64,000 nucleotides of DNA from Galaxea fascicularis (taxonomy: Eukaryota > Cnidaria > Anthozoa > Scleractinia > Euphylliidae). The first letter of the stretch is position 1. Each line of letters begins with the position of its first letter. The stretch spans positions 21,446,306 through 21,510,305 of the forward strand of contig OX419337.1 in NCBI GenBank assembly GCA_948470475.1, read 5' to 3'. The notes under the pieces were generated by a model that ran no database searches, was not told where the DNA came from, and saw only the letters and a list, made by a program, of their open reading frames with translations. This document shows, in pieces, positions 25,601 through 36,030 of the stretch. The position numbers and the translations under genes were made by a program.

Positions 25601-25693
25601 GAGTCTGGTGGTCAAACTTGTTAAACCGAGCAAGATAATGAAACTGCCGAAAATGCAAACAAGCGAACGCTTACTGAATGGAACTCTATTCAT
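22661..25693 (-). CDS. Galactose-3-O-sulfotransferase-like Golgi enzyme
   Basis: Predicted to transfer sulfate from PAPS to galactose on glycolipids or glycans in the Golgi lumen (Gal3ST/galactosylceramide sulfotransferase family). Two exons, 25693-25569 and 23747-22661, join in phase 2 (donor GTGAGA, acceptor TTTCACAG) to give 403 residues, a usual family length. Exon 1 encodes a short basic N-terminus and a signal anchor (SLVCIFGSFIILLGLTSL, about residues 10-32), so this is a type II membrane protein. Exon 2 opens the catalytic domain with the PAPS 5'-phosphosulfate loop FYLKTHKTGSSTM (about residues 65-77). The 3'-phosphate site follows at about 150, ILRFPVNQFESVFEYY. The C-terminus (after about residue 300) is a charged Lys/Glu-rich extension longer than I expect for the family. 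A possible AATAAA on the coding strand is at 22338-22333. Confidence 0.88.
24181..24195. repeat. polyC tract
   Basis: Homopolymer C run in the intron of the sulfotransferase gene. Confidence 0.9.
24486..24567. repeat. Inverted repeat of CCCCTCCCCTAACCCAAC
   Basis: ACCCCTCCCCTAACCCAAC (left) and GTTGGGTTAGGGGAGGGGT (right) are exact complements separated by about 30 bp. The motif is telomere-like in composition but is a single hairpin, not an array. It lies in the sulfotransferase intron. Confidence 0.85.
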
Positions 25694-26732
25694 TACAGCG
25701 AAAAAGGGATCTTACTTACGAAGAAGTACGAAACTGTTCTCTTTGAGAGAGAATAATTTAGAATAATTTGGAATAATTATAACTTGTTAATGCCATTGTA
25801 AGTTAACCAATCAAAATCACTTCCGGTAGTGACGTCAATGGACTATTTGACTGTCAACTGATTCAGACCTTCTGGAAATCCTATGAAGCGGGATCAGTGT
25901 CAAAATAAGGCTGGGATGAAATCCATGAGTTAAAATACCGGCCGGTGTTAATATCTTAAGATTCATAGTGATCGTATGCCCAGTTTATTTCCGTTACTTA
26001 ATGAAGTTTACAGAAAGAGCCCTCCCTTGAGCGGGTGACTCAAAGAAAACCCTTAGCCCCTTTGCGCAAAATAGCAGGGTAGCGTAACCACAAAGGCATT
26101 TTGTAAATGATACCAGAAAAAATCCTTAATTCGAGGAAGACTTATTGCCATTACTAATTTTCTATACAATAACAAAGGCGCTATGTGTTTCGGAGTGGCG
26201 ACACCACAACTGCTATTTGTAAAAGACTTTAACAATTAAATCCCTAATTCTGCGAGGACAAGATGCCATTACTATGTTTTTATACATTAACTAAGAAACA
26301 TCTTGTGCATCTTGAGTGATCGAACACGTTTTGTTTATTATGCAGAAAAAGTTGTTTATTATTATCTTCAAATCTTAAATAAATGCTACACCCTCTCAAC
26401 AGCTTGCAACCAAAGAGTTAATAAGGTATGTCGAATGATGAAATCTCTGTTAGAGTAAACCAGAGTAATGGTGATGGTGATGGTGGTGGTGGTGGTGGTG
26501 ATGGTGATAATGATAGATGAATTAAGATATTATTGTCATCATGATAATTATTTTCCCTCTACTGTTAATCAACGTATCTGTACCTGACAAGTTCCTTGGT
26601 GCATGAAGGGGCATGAAAGGTCTGACCTTCACAGAACATCAGCGCCAACGGTTTACTTCAAACTTTAAAATTTACCTCTTCAATGGCGCTACACAGTATT
26701 TAAGATACTTTTACGAGGAACGATGACGTTTT
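25694..26732. other. Spacer upstream of the sulfotransferase gene
   Basis: Should include the promoter of the sulfotransferase gene. Apart from a GGT/GAT microsatellite at 26467-26512, nothing was recognised. Confidence 0.5.
26467..26512. repeat. GGT/GAT triplet microsatellite
   Basis: Run of GATGGT and GGTGGT units. Confidence 0.9.
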
Positions 26733-26780
26733 AGCGGAGCTCCAGCGGCCCGAAGGGCCGCAAAGCGGAGCCCCATACCT

Positions 26781-26812
<32 letters not shown>

Positions 26813-26845
26813 ATCTTGGCTAGCGGTATTGCTCGTGGGCGCGAC

Positions 26846-26877
<32 letters not shown>

Positions 26878-28469
26878 TCGCACAATAATTAATAATACCC
26901 TAATAATAATGATAATAATCCAAAATGGCGGCCATACTCCAGCTGACCATCTAGTTTACTGCGGACATCTTTGATATTAGACATCCATGTCAACATCAAT
27001 TGACACCTGTCAAAACAACGTATCCGCTGACCAGTATCACGTGACCATATTGCGGGCTCAAGTTATGAGCTGTCGAGGTCAGCTGTTTTTTTGAAGTTGA
27101 CCGCTGACCAGGTACTCGTTTTCAATTCGATCGCAGGCTCAAGCCAAGCCAAAACGAGGCGTAAGTTTTCGCCAGGATTAACAGATCTCCGTCCTGTAAA
27201 CAATTTGCCGCCTACCTTGACTACTTCTCAGTTCGTTTTTTGTTTAAACCGATGAGAATCAACCTTTGGATGTTAAGAGCAGCAATTTGGATTGCCTGGC
27301 TTTGCTATTTTATAGTTTACGGATCTGCGAGAGAAAAGATCGTGTGGTTTGGCAGGATTTTAATCATGCAGGCGCTGTCTTCGATTGCTCGCTTTTGCTG
27401 TGGATTAAACTGGATGGTTTTGCCGCTAAAAATCCTTAATTGAAGAAGCTTCCTTGGTAGACATGGGAAGTAAAACAAAGTGACGGTGAAAAACTTCAAG
27501 GCCCGATAAAGATTTGTATCTGCTTAGCAAATGAATACGTATACTTTTGTGGGAACTGACGGCTTCTGCTTTAGCTCTGCGTTCGGAGTGATTGTTGACT
27601 GACTTAAACTGTCCGCAGGTTAGTAATCCTGTTGTGTCTTTTATATCACATATGGTGATTTGTCTCTGTGACTACGAGTTGTTTGTTACTTGTCTTAGTT
27701 TTCCAATTTCTACAAGGAACGCCGAAGAAACATTCGCTGGCATCGTTCTTTGTTTTCTTACCTTTTGTTGTTTTCATGTTGTTTGGATGGACTAAAAACG
27801 CTCGTCTTTTTTCCAAGTGCATATTTTCGCTCCAATATTTCATTTTGGAGCCTAAAACTCTTCGTTTTCCCTGCTGTCGCTCATTTTTTTGGGCAAAGAA
27901 TTGGTTGAAGAAAAGCCAAGCGAAGTCCGGACGGTTTATATCCTCGGCTTCGCTTTGTTGACATTATTGGAACCTCGCAAAAGAGTAATCAACAACTCAT
28001 TGCCAAATATAAACACGATTTTTAACAGCTGCAGCATTGGAAATGCCAGCAATTTGTTGTCCATCAATAGCAATTCTCGTTGTTAGTTAAAAAATCCCAG
28101 ATTTTTAAGGCTATTGCAGTAAAAACTTCGTCCTTTGTTCAATGTTTACGGCTGAAAAATGTTTTTCAGAAATCCTGAGTCAGATGTTATCACTAACAGT
28201 GATGTCAAAAATAATACCACCCACGACTTGTAGTCAAGGTTTGTTGTTTGCAATATTTGTAATTGATCGAAGTCAAGAAAAAAACGATTCTCAACATCAC
28301 TCGATAATTGCAGTTGATCACCTGAGTTGATTCATGGCTAAAATAGTATGCTCGATCAGTCTGTCGCAGTCACTTTTCTCAATGAAAAGTAAAGTCGATT
28401 TCGCCCAACGTTTTTCCATGTTGTTGTAAAAAGGACATCTACGGCACTTTCTATCGTCTTTACTGTAAT
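26733..28469. repeat. Tandem duplication, copy A (1.74 kb)
   Basis: Starts AGCGGAGCTCCAGCGGCCCG and ends at CGTCTTTACTGTAAT, where copy B begins with the same AGCGGAGCTCC. It contains a GAC triplet array (26850-26878) and short ORFs shared with copy B (for example a 67-residue one at 27240-27443, MFKPMRINLWMLRAAIWIAW). Those ORFs match nothing I recognise. The copies are near-identical, so the duplication is recent. Confidence 0.9.
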
Positions 28470-28517
28470 AGCGGAGCTCCAGCGGCCCGAAGGGCCGCAA
28501 AGCGGAGCCCCATACCT

Positions 28518-28549
<32 letters not shown>

Positions 28550-30644
28550 ATCTTGGCTAGCGGTATTGCTCGTGGGCGCGACCGACGACGACGACGACGA
28601 CGACGACGTCGCACAATAATTAATAATACCCTAATAATAATAATAATAATCCAAAATGGCAGCCATACTCCAGCTGACCATCTAGTTTACTGCGGACATC
28701 TTTGATATTAGACATCAATGTCTATCCATGTCAATATCAATTGACACCTGTCAAAACAACGTATCCGCTGACCAGTATCACGTGACCATATTGCGGGCTC
28801 AAGTTATGAGCTGTCGAGGTCAGCTGTTTTTTTGAAGTTGACTGCTGACCAGGTACTCGTTTTCAATTCGATCGCAGGCTCAAGCCAAGCCAAAACGAGG
28901 CGTAAGTTTTCGCCAGGATCAACAGATCTCCGTCCTGTAAACAATTTGTCGCCTACCTTGACTACTTCTCAGTTCGTTTTTTGTTTAAACCGACGATGAG
29001 AATCAACCTTTGGATGTTAAGAGCAGCAAATTGGATTGCCTGGCTTTGCTATTTTATAGTTTACGGATCTGCGAGAGAAAAGATCGTGTGGTTTGGCAGG
29101 GTTTTAATCATGCAGGCGCTGTCTTCTATTGCTCACTTTTGCTGTGGATTAAACTGGATGGTTTTGCCGCTAAAAATCCTAAATTGAAGAAGCTTCCTTG
29201 GTAGACATGGGAAGTAAAACAAAGTGACGATGAAAAACTTCAAGGCCCGATAAGGATTTGTATCTGCTTAGCAAATGAATACGTATACTTTTGTGTGAAC
29301 TGACGGCTTCTGCTTTAGCTCTGCGTTCGGAGTGCTTGTTGACTGACTTAAACTGTCCGCAGGTTAGTATTCCTGTTGTGTCTTTTATATCACATATGGT
29401 GATTTGTCTCTGTGACTACGAGTTATGTTTGTTACTTGTCTTAGTTTTCCAATTTTTACAAGGAACGCCGAAGAAACATTCGCTGGCATCGTTCTTTGTT
29501 TTCTTACCTCAATTTTGTTGTTTTCATGTTGTTTGGATAGACTAAAAACGCTCGTCTTTTTTCCAAATGCATATTTTCGCTCCAATATTTCATTTTGGAG
29601 CCTAAAACTCTTCGTTTTCCCTGCTGTCGCTCATTTTTTTGGGCAAAGAATTGGTTGAAGAAAAGCCAAGCGAAGTCCGGACGGTTTATATCCTCGGCTT
29701 CGCTTTGTTGACATTATTGGAACCTCGCAAAAGAGTAATCAACAACTCATTGCCAAATATAAACACGATTTTTAACAGCTGCAGCATTGGAAATGCCAGC
29801 AATTTGTTGTCCATCAAAAGCAATTCTCGTTGTTAGTTAAAAAATCCCAGATTTTTAAGGCTATTGCAGTAAAAACTTCGTCCTTTGTTCAATGTTTACG
29901 GCTGAAAAAGGTTTTTTAGAACAAAGTGTCTAAATGGCCGGCAGCCGGTCAAGGTTGTAAAAACACTAAATGGCCGGTAGTCCGATTCGGGCTCCCTTTC
30001 AAGGGCTTTGTTTTCCTTAGACTTGGTACTTCGGGGAGATTTAGTGTGTTTTAGGTTAGGGATTAGGGCTAGGAGTCAAGGAATATGAACGTTTGTTATT
30101 AGGCTTGAAGATTTTGACCGGCTGCCGGTCATTTAGACGATTTGTACTTTGATAGTTTATATTAATAAAACTGCATCGCTTTCTTAACGGTTACTTCGAT
30201 AGTTAAGTCTGTAAATGTCGTCTTTTGTTGAAAATATCATAAATTCCTCAGTTTTTCTGAATTTGTCAAGGAAATATCGGACTGCCGGCCATTTAGTGTT
30301 TTTACAACCTTGACCGGCTGCCGGCCATTTAGACACGGCCTTTTTAGAAATCCTGAGTCAGATGTTATCATTAACAGTGATGTCAAAAATAATACCACCC
30401 ACGACTTGTAGTCAAGGTTTGTTGTTTGCAATATTTGTAAGTGATCGAAGTCAAGAAAAAAAACGATTCTCAACATCAATCGATAATTGCAGTTGATCAC
30501 CTGAGTTGATTCATGGCTAAAATAGTATGCTCGATCAGTCTGTCGCAGTCACTTTTCTCAATGAAAAGTAAAGTCGATTTCGCTCAACGTTTTTCCATGT
30601 TATTGTAAAAAGGACATCTACGGCACTTTCTATCGTCTTTACTG
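28470..30644. repeat. Tandem duplication, copy B, with a later insertion
   Basis: Repeats copy A base for base with few differences: a shorter GAC array, a roughly 10-bp extra TCTATCCATG near 28720, and scattered substitutions. It is interrupted at 29922-30340 by an inverted-repeat element absent from copy A. Homology to copy A ends at CGTCTTTACTG near 30644. Confidence 0.9.
29922..30340. mobile_element. MULE-like MITE with a 9-bp target duplication
   Basis: TTTTTAGAA flanks both sides (29913-29921 and 30341-30349). The inverted repeats are exact for about 52 bp starting at GTGTCTAAATGGCCGGCAGC (29926) and its complement ending 30336. Copy A shows the unfilled site. The 9-bp duplication and long TIRs point to a Mutator-like (MULE) mobiliser. 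No transposase is encoded. Confidence 0.88.
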
Positions 30645-30970
30645 CATGTAATAGATCACAAGAATAACACAATAAAATGTTCAAAACAAGGCGAGCAAAG
30701 TACTTTTGTTCTTTTATGGGCGGTGTCGAAGAGAGCTCACTTTGAGGTTTTATCGCACTTTCGCTGTAAAATATTTTTTGATAGATTAAAATGTCACCGA
30801 TACATGTCGATTGTGAAGTTGGTTTAATAGTGGGACACTAGAACTGTTAACCTAGTTAAGTGATTTTTACCACTTGTATCGAAATGTAATCAGATGTAAT
30901 TAAACTGTGATGAAGAAAAGTTTGTTAATCGTTTTGGTCATCATAATCATATAGTTCCTGTGCCACAAAG

Positions 30971-31343
30971 TAGTGGTGGGAATCGGTTGAGATTTCACAA
31001 CCGATCGATCATCGATTATAATCGAAGAAATCTGCCAATATAAAGCATTTCATGTATTTTTTCACCTACATAGAAGTCAAAGTGACAGCGGGTACGCACA
31101 GGTAAACACATTCTTAGATTATCTGCTGTTATGACTTAGAAGTTAGGAGTCCACGAAAAACCACACCAAACTCACACCAAGATATTAAACGGACATTTTT
31201 CTTGATTTTAATATTTTTGTGTCCCCAATAAATTTTTAATTTTTCCGCAACAATCGATTATGAAAAAAGCATAATCGATTGTCGCTTCGCTTGAACTTTT
31301 CGATGAACTCTTTCGATTACAGTCGTTCATCGGCCCACCACTA
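30971..31343. mobile_element. hAT-like MITE with an 8-bp target duplication
   Basis: CCACAAAG is duplicated at 30963-30970 and 31344-31351. The ends are TAGTGGTGGG and CCCACCACTA. An 8-bp duplication with TAGNG ends is typical of hAT. The 373-bp body contains subterminal ATCGATTATAATCGA-type inverted words and no transposase. Confidence 0.85.
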
Positions 31344-31537
31344 CCACAAAGGCCGATGATAATTCGAAAATCTACGTTTGCACTTGATTGAATGATGGCT
31401 CTGGCTCTGCAGCAAAACAGTAAAAAGTATATATATATAATCACAATATAGAGAAGTCCTTACTGAAGTCATGGCTCGAGTCCTGTGGCATTGCCAAGTA
31501 GTTTATCTGTAAATGCTGATATTAAGGAAATAACTAT

Positions 31538-31548
31538 GGAGCTCCGCT
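31538..31548. repeat. Isolated inverted copy of the AGCGGAGCTCC end
   Basis: GGAGCTCCGCT is the exact complement of the first 11 bases of duplication copies A and B. It may be the far terminus of the element that was duplicated. Confidence 0.5.
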
Positions 31549-31645
31549 TTTAGGCTTGCCTAAATATATATATTACTCGGGCGTCTTGTGGAAGGCGCAC
31601 ACGCAGGCGCTAAAAAAGAACAACAAGAAAGCCATGTTTTATCAT

Positions 31646-32213
31646 ATATATGGTCATTTTCGTCCCCAGAGCTCACGATCCTTCTGGCCTGCGGCAGAAA
31701 TCGAGAGCTCTGGCCAGTTCCGAAATATGTGCAGTCGCAGTGAACTGAGGTGCATTTTTGTAGCCGTTGGCAACCACTATTGTTTCAAACTTGTGAGAAG
31801 AGCCGGAAGTCCGTGATTCACGGACGTCGTGGTTTGGAACCAGCCAGAGCTCTCGATCTCTGCCGCAGGCCAGAAGGATTTTTTCGCTCCCCTTAGTATT
31901 TCGTGCTGTAATGTAAATGTGATGTCAGTATTGTGAGTGATGTTTTTTTTAGCTTTGTAAGCAATTTTACTATTAGTACATTAAGTGGTGTTAGTAGCGT
32001 AAGTAAGATTAGTGCTATAGCTATTGTTGCTATTGTTTGTAATAGTAATTTTGTAAGTAAATTCATATTGTAAGGAATGTATGAATGTAAAAATGTCAGT
32101 TTTAGTGTTGCAAGTAAGGTTAGTTTTTCTAAATAATGCATATATTTAAATGAAAATTGATTAAAAAAAAAAAAAGAAGGATCGTGAGCTCTGGGGACGA
32201 GAATGATATATGG
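31646..32213. mobile_element. Composite nested inverted-repeat element
   Basis: The outer arms are TTCGTCCCCAGAGCTCACGA (left) and the complement ending CTCTGGGGACGAGAATG (right, 32176-32213). An inner inverted pair, about 47 bp, spans 31676-31722 and 31836-31880 (CCTTCTGGCCTGCGGCAGA and its complement). The part between the inner pair and the right arm is T-rich with GTAAG/TTAGT repeats. No transposase ORF is present. Confidence 0.7.
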
Positions 32214-32345
32214 TAGATCTAATCCGGAGGTCGTGGGTTCGATTCCCACCGAGGTCATAAGAATTTTTTCTTTGCCTCGTGTGGTTCCCTGATACCCTTT
32301 ACTAGGGTTAACGCCCAGTGGGTTTTTCATGGGTTTCTCTTAGCA
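32214..32345 (+). mobile_element. tRNA-derived SINE fragment
   Basis: A box-B-like GTCGTGGGTTCGATTCCCAC follows TAGATCTAATCCGGAG, with a CTTTGCCTCGTGTGGTTCCC tail. The box A half is missing or replaced by the adjoining element. The antisense ORF product GIEPTTSGLDLP is a familiar artefact of this kind of tRNA-like sequence. Confidence 0.55.
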
Positions 32346-32379
32346 CTTTAATTTACACTTCAGAGTTAATTCTATGTTC

Positions 32380-32880
32380 CACCACTCATACCATAGCATA
32401 ATTTGCCTTACCATTTCATGGCCCACTACACTATACCATACTATATTATGGTACGTATGGCATACTATAGCATAGCACAATGTACTATACTATTATAATG
32501 TGCTACACCATACTATAGTCTACCATAATATACTATAAAATTATAGTATAGTAGAGTGTAGTATACACTGATGTGCTATAGCATATATACCATACTTCAT
32601 GATGGCTTCTACACCATACCTAGCATATCATTAGCATCATACAAAACCAAAACATACCATACCCTACTATACCAAGCTATTTTAAAGTATACTGTGCTAC
32701 ACCAAACAATACATGGTGAATTATCGTATACCAGACCATGCTATGCTGTGCTATCCTGTACTATACTTCTATGCTATGCAATGTCCATTACTGCATATTA
32801 CCGGAGTGCTTTACTGCACCTTATTTCATTGTACCATATAGTTAATGGAAGTTGCATTATGCTATAATTTGCTTTACTAT
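32380..32880. repeat. Degenerate CCATACTATA-type minisatellite
   Basis: About 500 bp of irregular repeats built on ACTATA, CCATA and TACCA words on one strand. Confidence 0.8.
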
Positions 32881-33420
32881 TAGTATTCTCTGTAAGTAAA
32901 GGTTGCTTTTATTCACTTGACTGTTCTAGAAGCAGGCTACTGTGACTTGTACGTCTGCATTTTTCCATGCTTGTCACTATACGTGCAAGTCATTGTTTCA
33001 TTCTGATTGAAACAACTGTGCGCTGTTGGCATCAACAAGAGGCACATTCTTAGCTATATTTGCAAACCATAAACTACCAATTATTATTATATGGCTAGTG
33101 TTTGTATACGATATAACGCGCGCTCTTATTGGCTAAGCGAAGCGAAGCGCTAGGGCATTATTCTCCGGTAATGCCCACGGGCCGATTAAGGATGATGCAA
33201 ATTAGGAACAAAAACAATAAAAAGTCATCCAAATCCACATTTGTTTTATTTACTTTGAAAATTGGTGCCTCTAGAGCAAAAAAACTGAAAACACGACCAG
33301 GAAAACTGTTAGTGAAACGTTTTACCAGAGTTTGGAAAAAATTAATGAATAGATTACCGTGAAAGGACGACTTGTGCTTGAACTAATTTTTTTTTCCTTA
33401 AAACCGTTATGTTAGCCATA

Positions 33421-33580
33421 TAATAAACAACTTAATAACCTCGACCGTTCGGTCGTTACGGGAAAATCTCAACCCTCGGCCTAGCTGTATTGACCTCGCT
33501 ATCGCTCGGTCAATACGGCAAGGCCTCAGTTTGAGATTTTCCCGTAACGACCTCACTCTCGGTTATTAAGTAGTTATTAA
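33421..33580. repeat. Near-perfect 160-bp palindrome
   Basis: The left arm runs through AACTTAATAACCTCGACC, CGTTACGGGAAAATCTCAA and GTATTGACC. The right arm returns GGTCAATAC, TTGAGATTTTCCCGTAACG and GGTTATTAAGTAGTTATT. The centre is TCGCTATCGCTC near 33500. Confidence 0.9.
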
Positions 33581-34700
33581 TGCGCCTGTTATGACTAGCT
33601 GGAGTAATTGCTTCGGTGGTCTTGGTTTACTAAACTCAATTGAAAACGGCTCTAACAAACATTACCCCACTGATAGTCGACTCCTCTTTTACTTCACCTG
33701 TTCAAACTCTCGATGTAATTCACCTAAAGGTCTTACTCACTTTTCAATTTTAAAATTAATATATAGTTTTGTCTTGTAAGTCAATAGTTTCTATGATGAT
33801 GATTCAAACTGTAGAACACTACCTTCATAACTCTTATACAACTGGAGCCGCGACTTCTAAAAAAAAGATGCACTATTTTCGACATGCTGACCGGTCTACT
33901 ATTAAAACGGATGATTAAAGTAACTGATTTTCTTCGATTTCGCGATAACTAATTTTAACTATTCAGTCTGTTTTTTGTTTTTTTTTCTTCTTTTCTTTTC
34001 CAACAACAAGTTTTATATTTGTTTCTATTGAAACAAACGTCACGAGCAGCTGCCTCAGGTTGCCCCTTTATCTAGAAGACTCACTGACTTAAGGAAAGCA
34101 TTCATTAACTGATTTTCCTTAAAGAGGAAATAGTCTGCTGCTGGAATCGATTGTTTGTCACGTTTTGAAGCAGCTGTGCATGCTATATCAAATTACAAAT
34201 TGAATGCAAACTTCAGCTGCAAAAAACGTTTACTGTTTGATAGACTATTTTTTACCTCCCAGTGCCAACTTTTTTGTTGCGTCTATCCCAAGCAGAAGTG
34301 TAAACTTATTCACCATAAGTGTCACAATTTGGCCACTTCAACAGGTACTTTTGTAGGCATTAATTAACTAGCTTGTCTTTATGCATACCCATACCTAAAG
34401 TTACCATACCCTTTGAATATTACTGAGGCCTCTGTTGAGAAAAAAATATTAAATACTGACATAATTTTCATTGATCAACTGAACCTGTTTAATTTCGGAA
34501 AATTCACAAGCATATTTTTCCTTTGCAGGAGAAAAATTTTACGCAACCATTCTACGCAATCAGTTTACTTCTATCAACTTCTTATTTCTTGGTATATGAG
34601 TACGTCATTGGCAGAGCCGAGTCGCGCCAATCTGACGTAAAGTGTATTCAAGAATTTATATATCCTTTTTTTTTTCACTGGAACATCATTGTTTCATCAG

Positions 34701-35069
34701 CAGGGAAGGTTTAAACGAAACTCAATGATCAGTTTAAGTAGGAAAGCTAGAGTTTGTAAGGCCCATGCGAACCTTCAGTACATTTTGAAGTTCATTGGTG
34801 TTCCAAACGGAGTTCAGAGTGCGAACAAGTTCTTGTTCAAAATGAGAGGATTTCAGAGGCTAGAAATAGTGAAAGCACAGCTATTTTGTACGATGAATAT
34901 GAAAAAACCAGCTTTCGGTTTCCCAGAGAACGCCTCCCACATTTACACTACGTGGCTTCCATTGGCTAAAGGCCATCATGAGTCAGCGGATCATTATTCG
35001 CTGACTTATGGTATACGAGCCAATAAGACAATAAGCTTGCAAAAAGAGGATAAATTCAAACTTCCTCAG
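34701..35069 (+). CDS. Orphan exon-like open reading frame, unrecognised
   Basis: An open frame runs from an acceptor-like TTTCATCAG (ending 34700) to a donor-like CTCAG|GTAAGG (35070). The product includes FKRNSMISLSRKARVC and FGFPENASHIYTTWLPLAKG and continues for about 120 residues. No domain, signal peptide or membrane segment is obvious, and no flanking exon was identified with confidence. It may be a real exon, part of a decayed gene, or chance. Confidence 0.2.
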
Positions 35070-35756
35070 GTAAGGCTTGCGCTGGTTTCATATCCGGTTA
35101 AACCAAGGTAGGTAATTATAATAAGTATACATTGAACGGGAAATATTATTTTCTAAGTGAAGGCGTTTACATCACCAATTGTGAATGCTCAAGTATGACT
35201 AAAAAACTACTTTCGCTACTTTGTCGCCTGACTCATACGTTTAGACGATAGAAACGAAACAGCAATAATACTTCCCAAAGAAACTGTTACCAGTCAATCT
35301 TTCTCCATCTTTCAAAGCAAACTCATGCAGTTTAAATTAGCTCAATTAGGTGCTTTTAATCATAGTTTTAGCTCTTACTATTACATTGTGTATTTTAGTG
35401 TGGTTTTATCTTATTATTATTTTCGAGTTTGCATGATGTTGCCGACAAAACCATATTTGGATTTAGATTTAAAGCAATTATGCATGCCAACGTTATGTCG
35501 ACAAACTGGCTTTTGTGCTAAAAACCGAGATGCAACTGACGGAAGTTGCTCGGGTCATGTATTCCACTCAGTAAAGATACTTCCAAACGCGTGCTCAGAA
35601 TTAAGATCCAGAGTTTTAACCACACAAACAGCCCAACTAAGGTATTCAGAAATTTACAGTAATGTGCAATTATAATGAGAAGATATTTACAAATTGTCGT
35701 TTAACAATATCAAGAATGGAAAGTAACAGATTCATCAACTTACACTCTTTGGATAA

Positions 35757-36030
35757 CAATGGATGAAACCCTCGAACATCTTTTAAGATCTTGCCCTGTT
35801 GTCGAAGTGCTCTGGTCGGATCTCATTTGTTGGTGTAACAACAGGAACATTCGAACTAAATCTTTGTTGTAAGTGGGTAAGATATTCGGTCTTTTGAATC
35901 ATGTTATAATCATCACCAAATAATTAATTTATCATTGCAGAAACATCGTTATGAAACAAACCTTAAAGTCGATTACATTTACAAATTATAATTCCAAATT
36001 GTGGAAAGAACTGAGCAATCTACGAAATGG
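35757..36030 (+). pseudogene. Non-LTR retrotransposon (LINE) C-terminal fragment
   Basis: Translation gives DETLEHLLRSCPVVEVLWSD, the zinc-finger tail typical of LINE reverse transcriptases (E-T-x-E-H-x-x-x-x-C-P). It is followed after a stop by IFGLLNHVIIITK and then IYHCR and KLWKELSNLRN, the usual continuation. In-frame stops show it is dead. The upstream RT domain is absent. Confidence 0.6.

Noticed and set aside
27240..27443. 67-codon ORF conserved in both tandem copies
   Set aside because: Conservation is explained by the recent duplication. It has small frame and length differences between copies and no recognisable family, so it is not called as a gene.
31893..32330. 145-codon minus-strand ORF containing GIEPTTSGLDLP
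   Set aside because: This peptide is the antisense translation of a tRNA-like SINE segment, followed by low-complexity Leu/Thr from a T-rich repeat.
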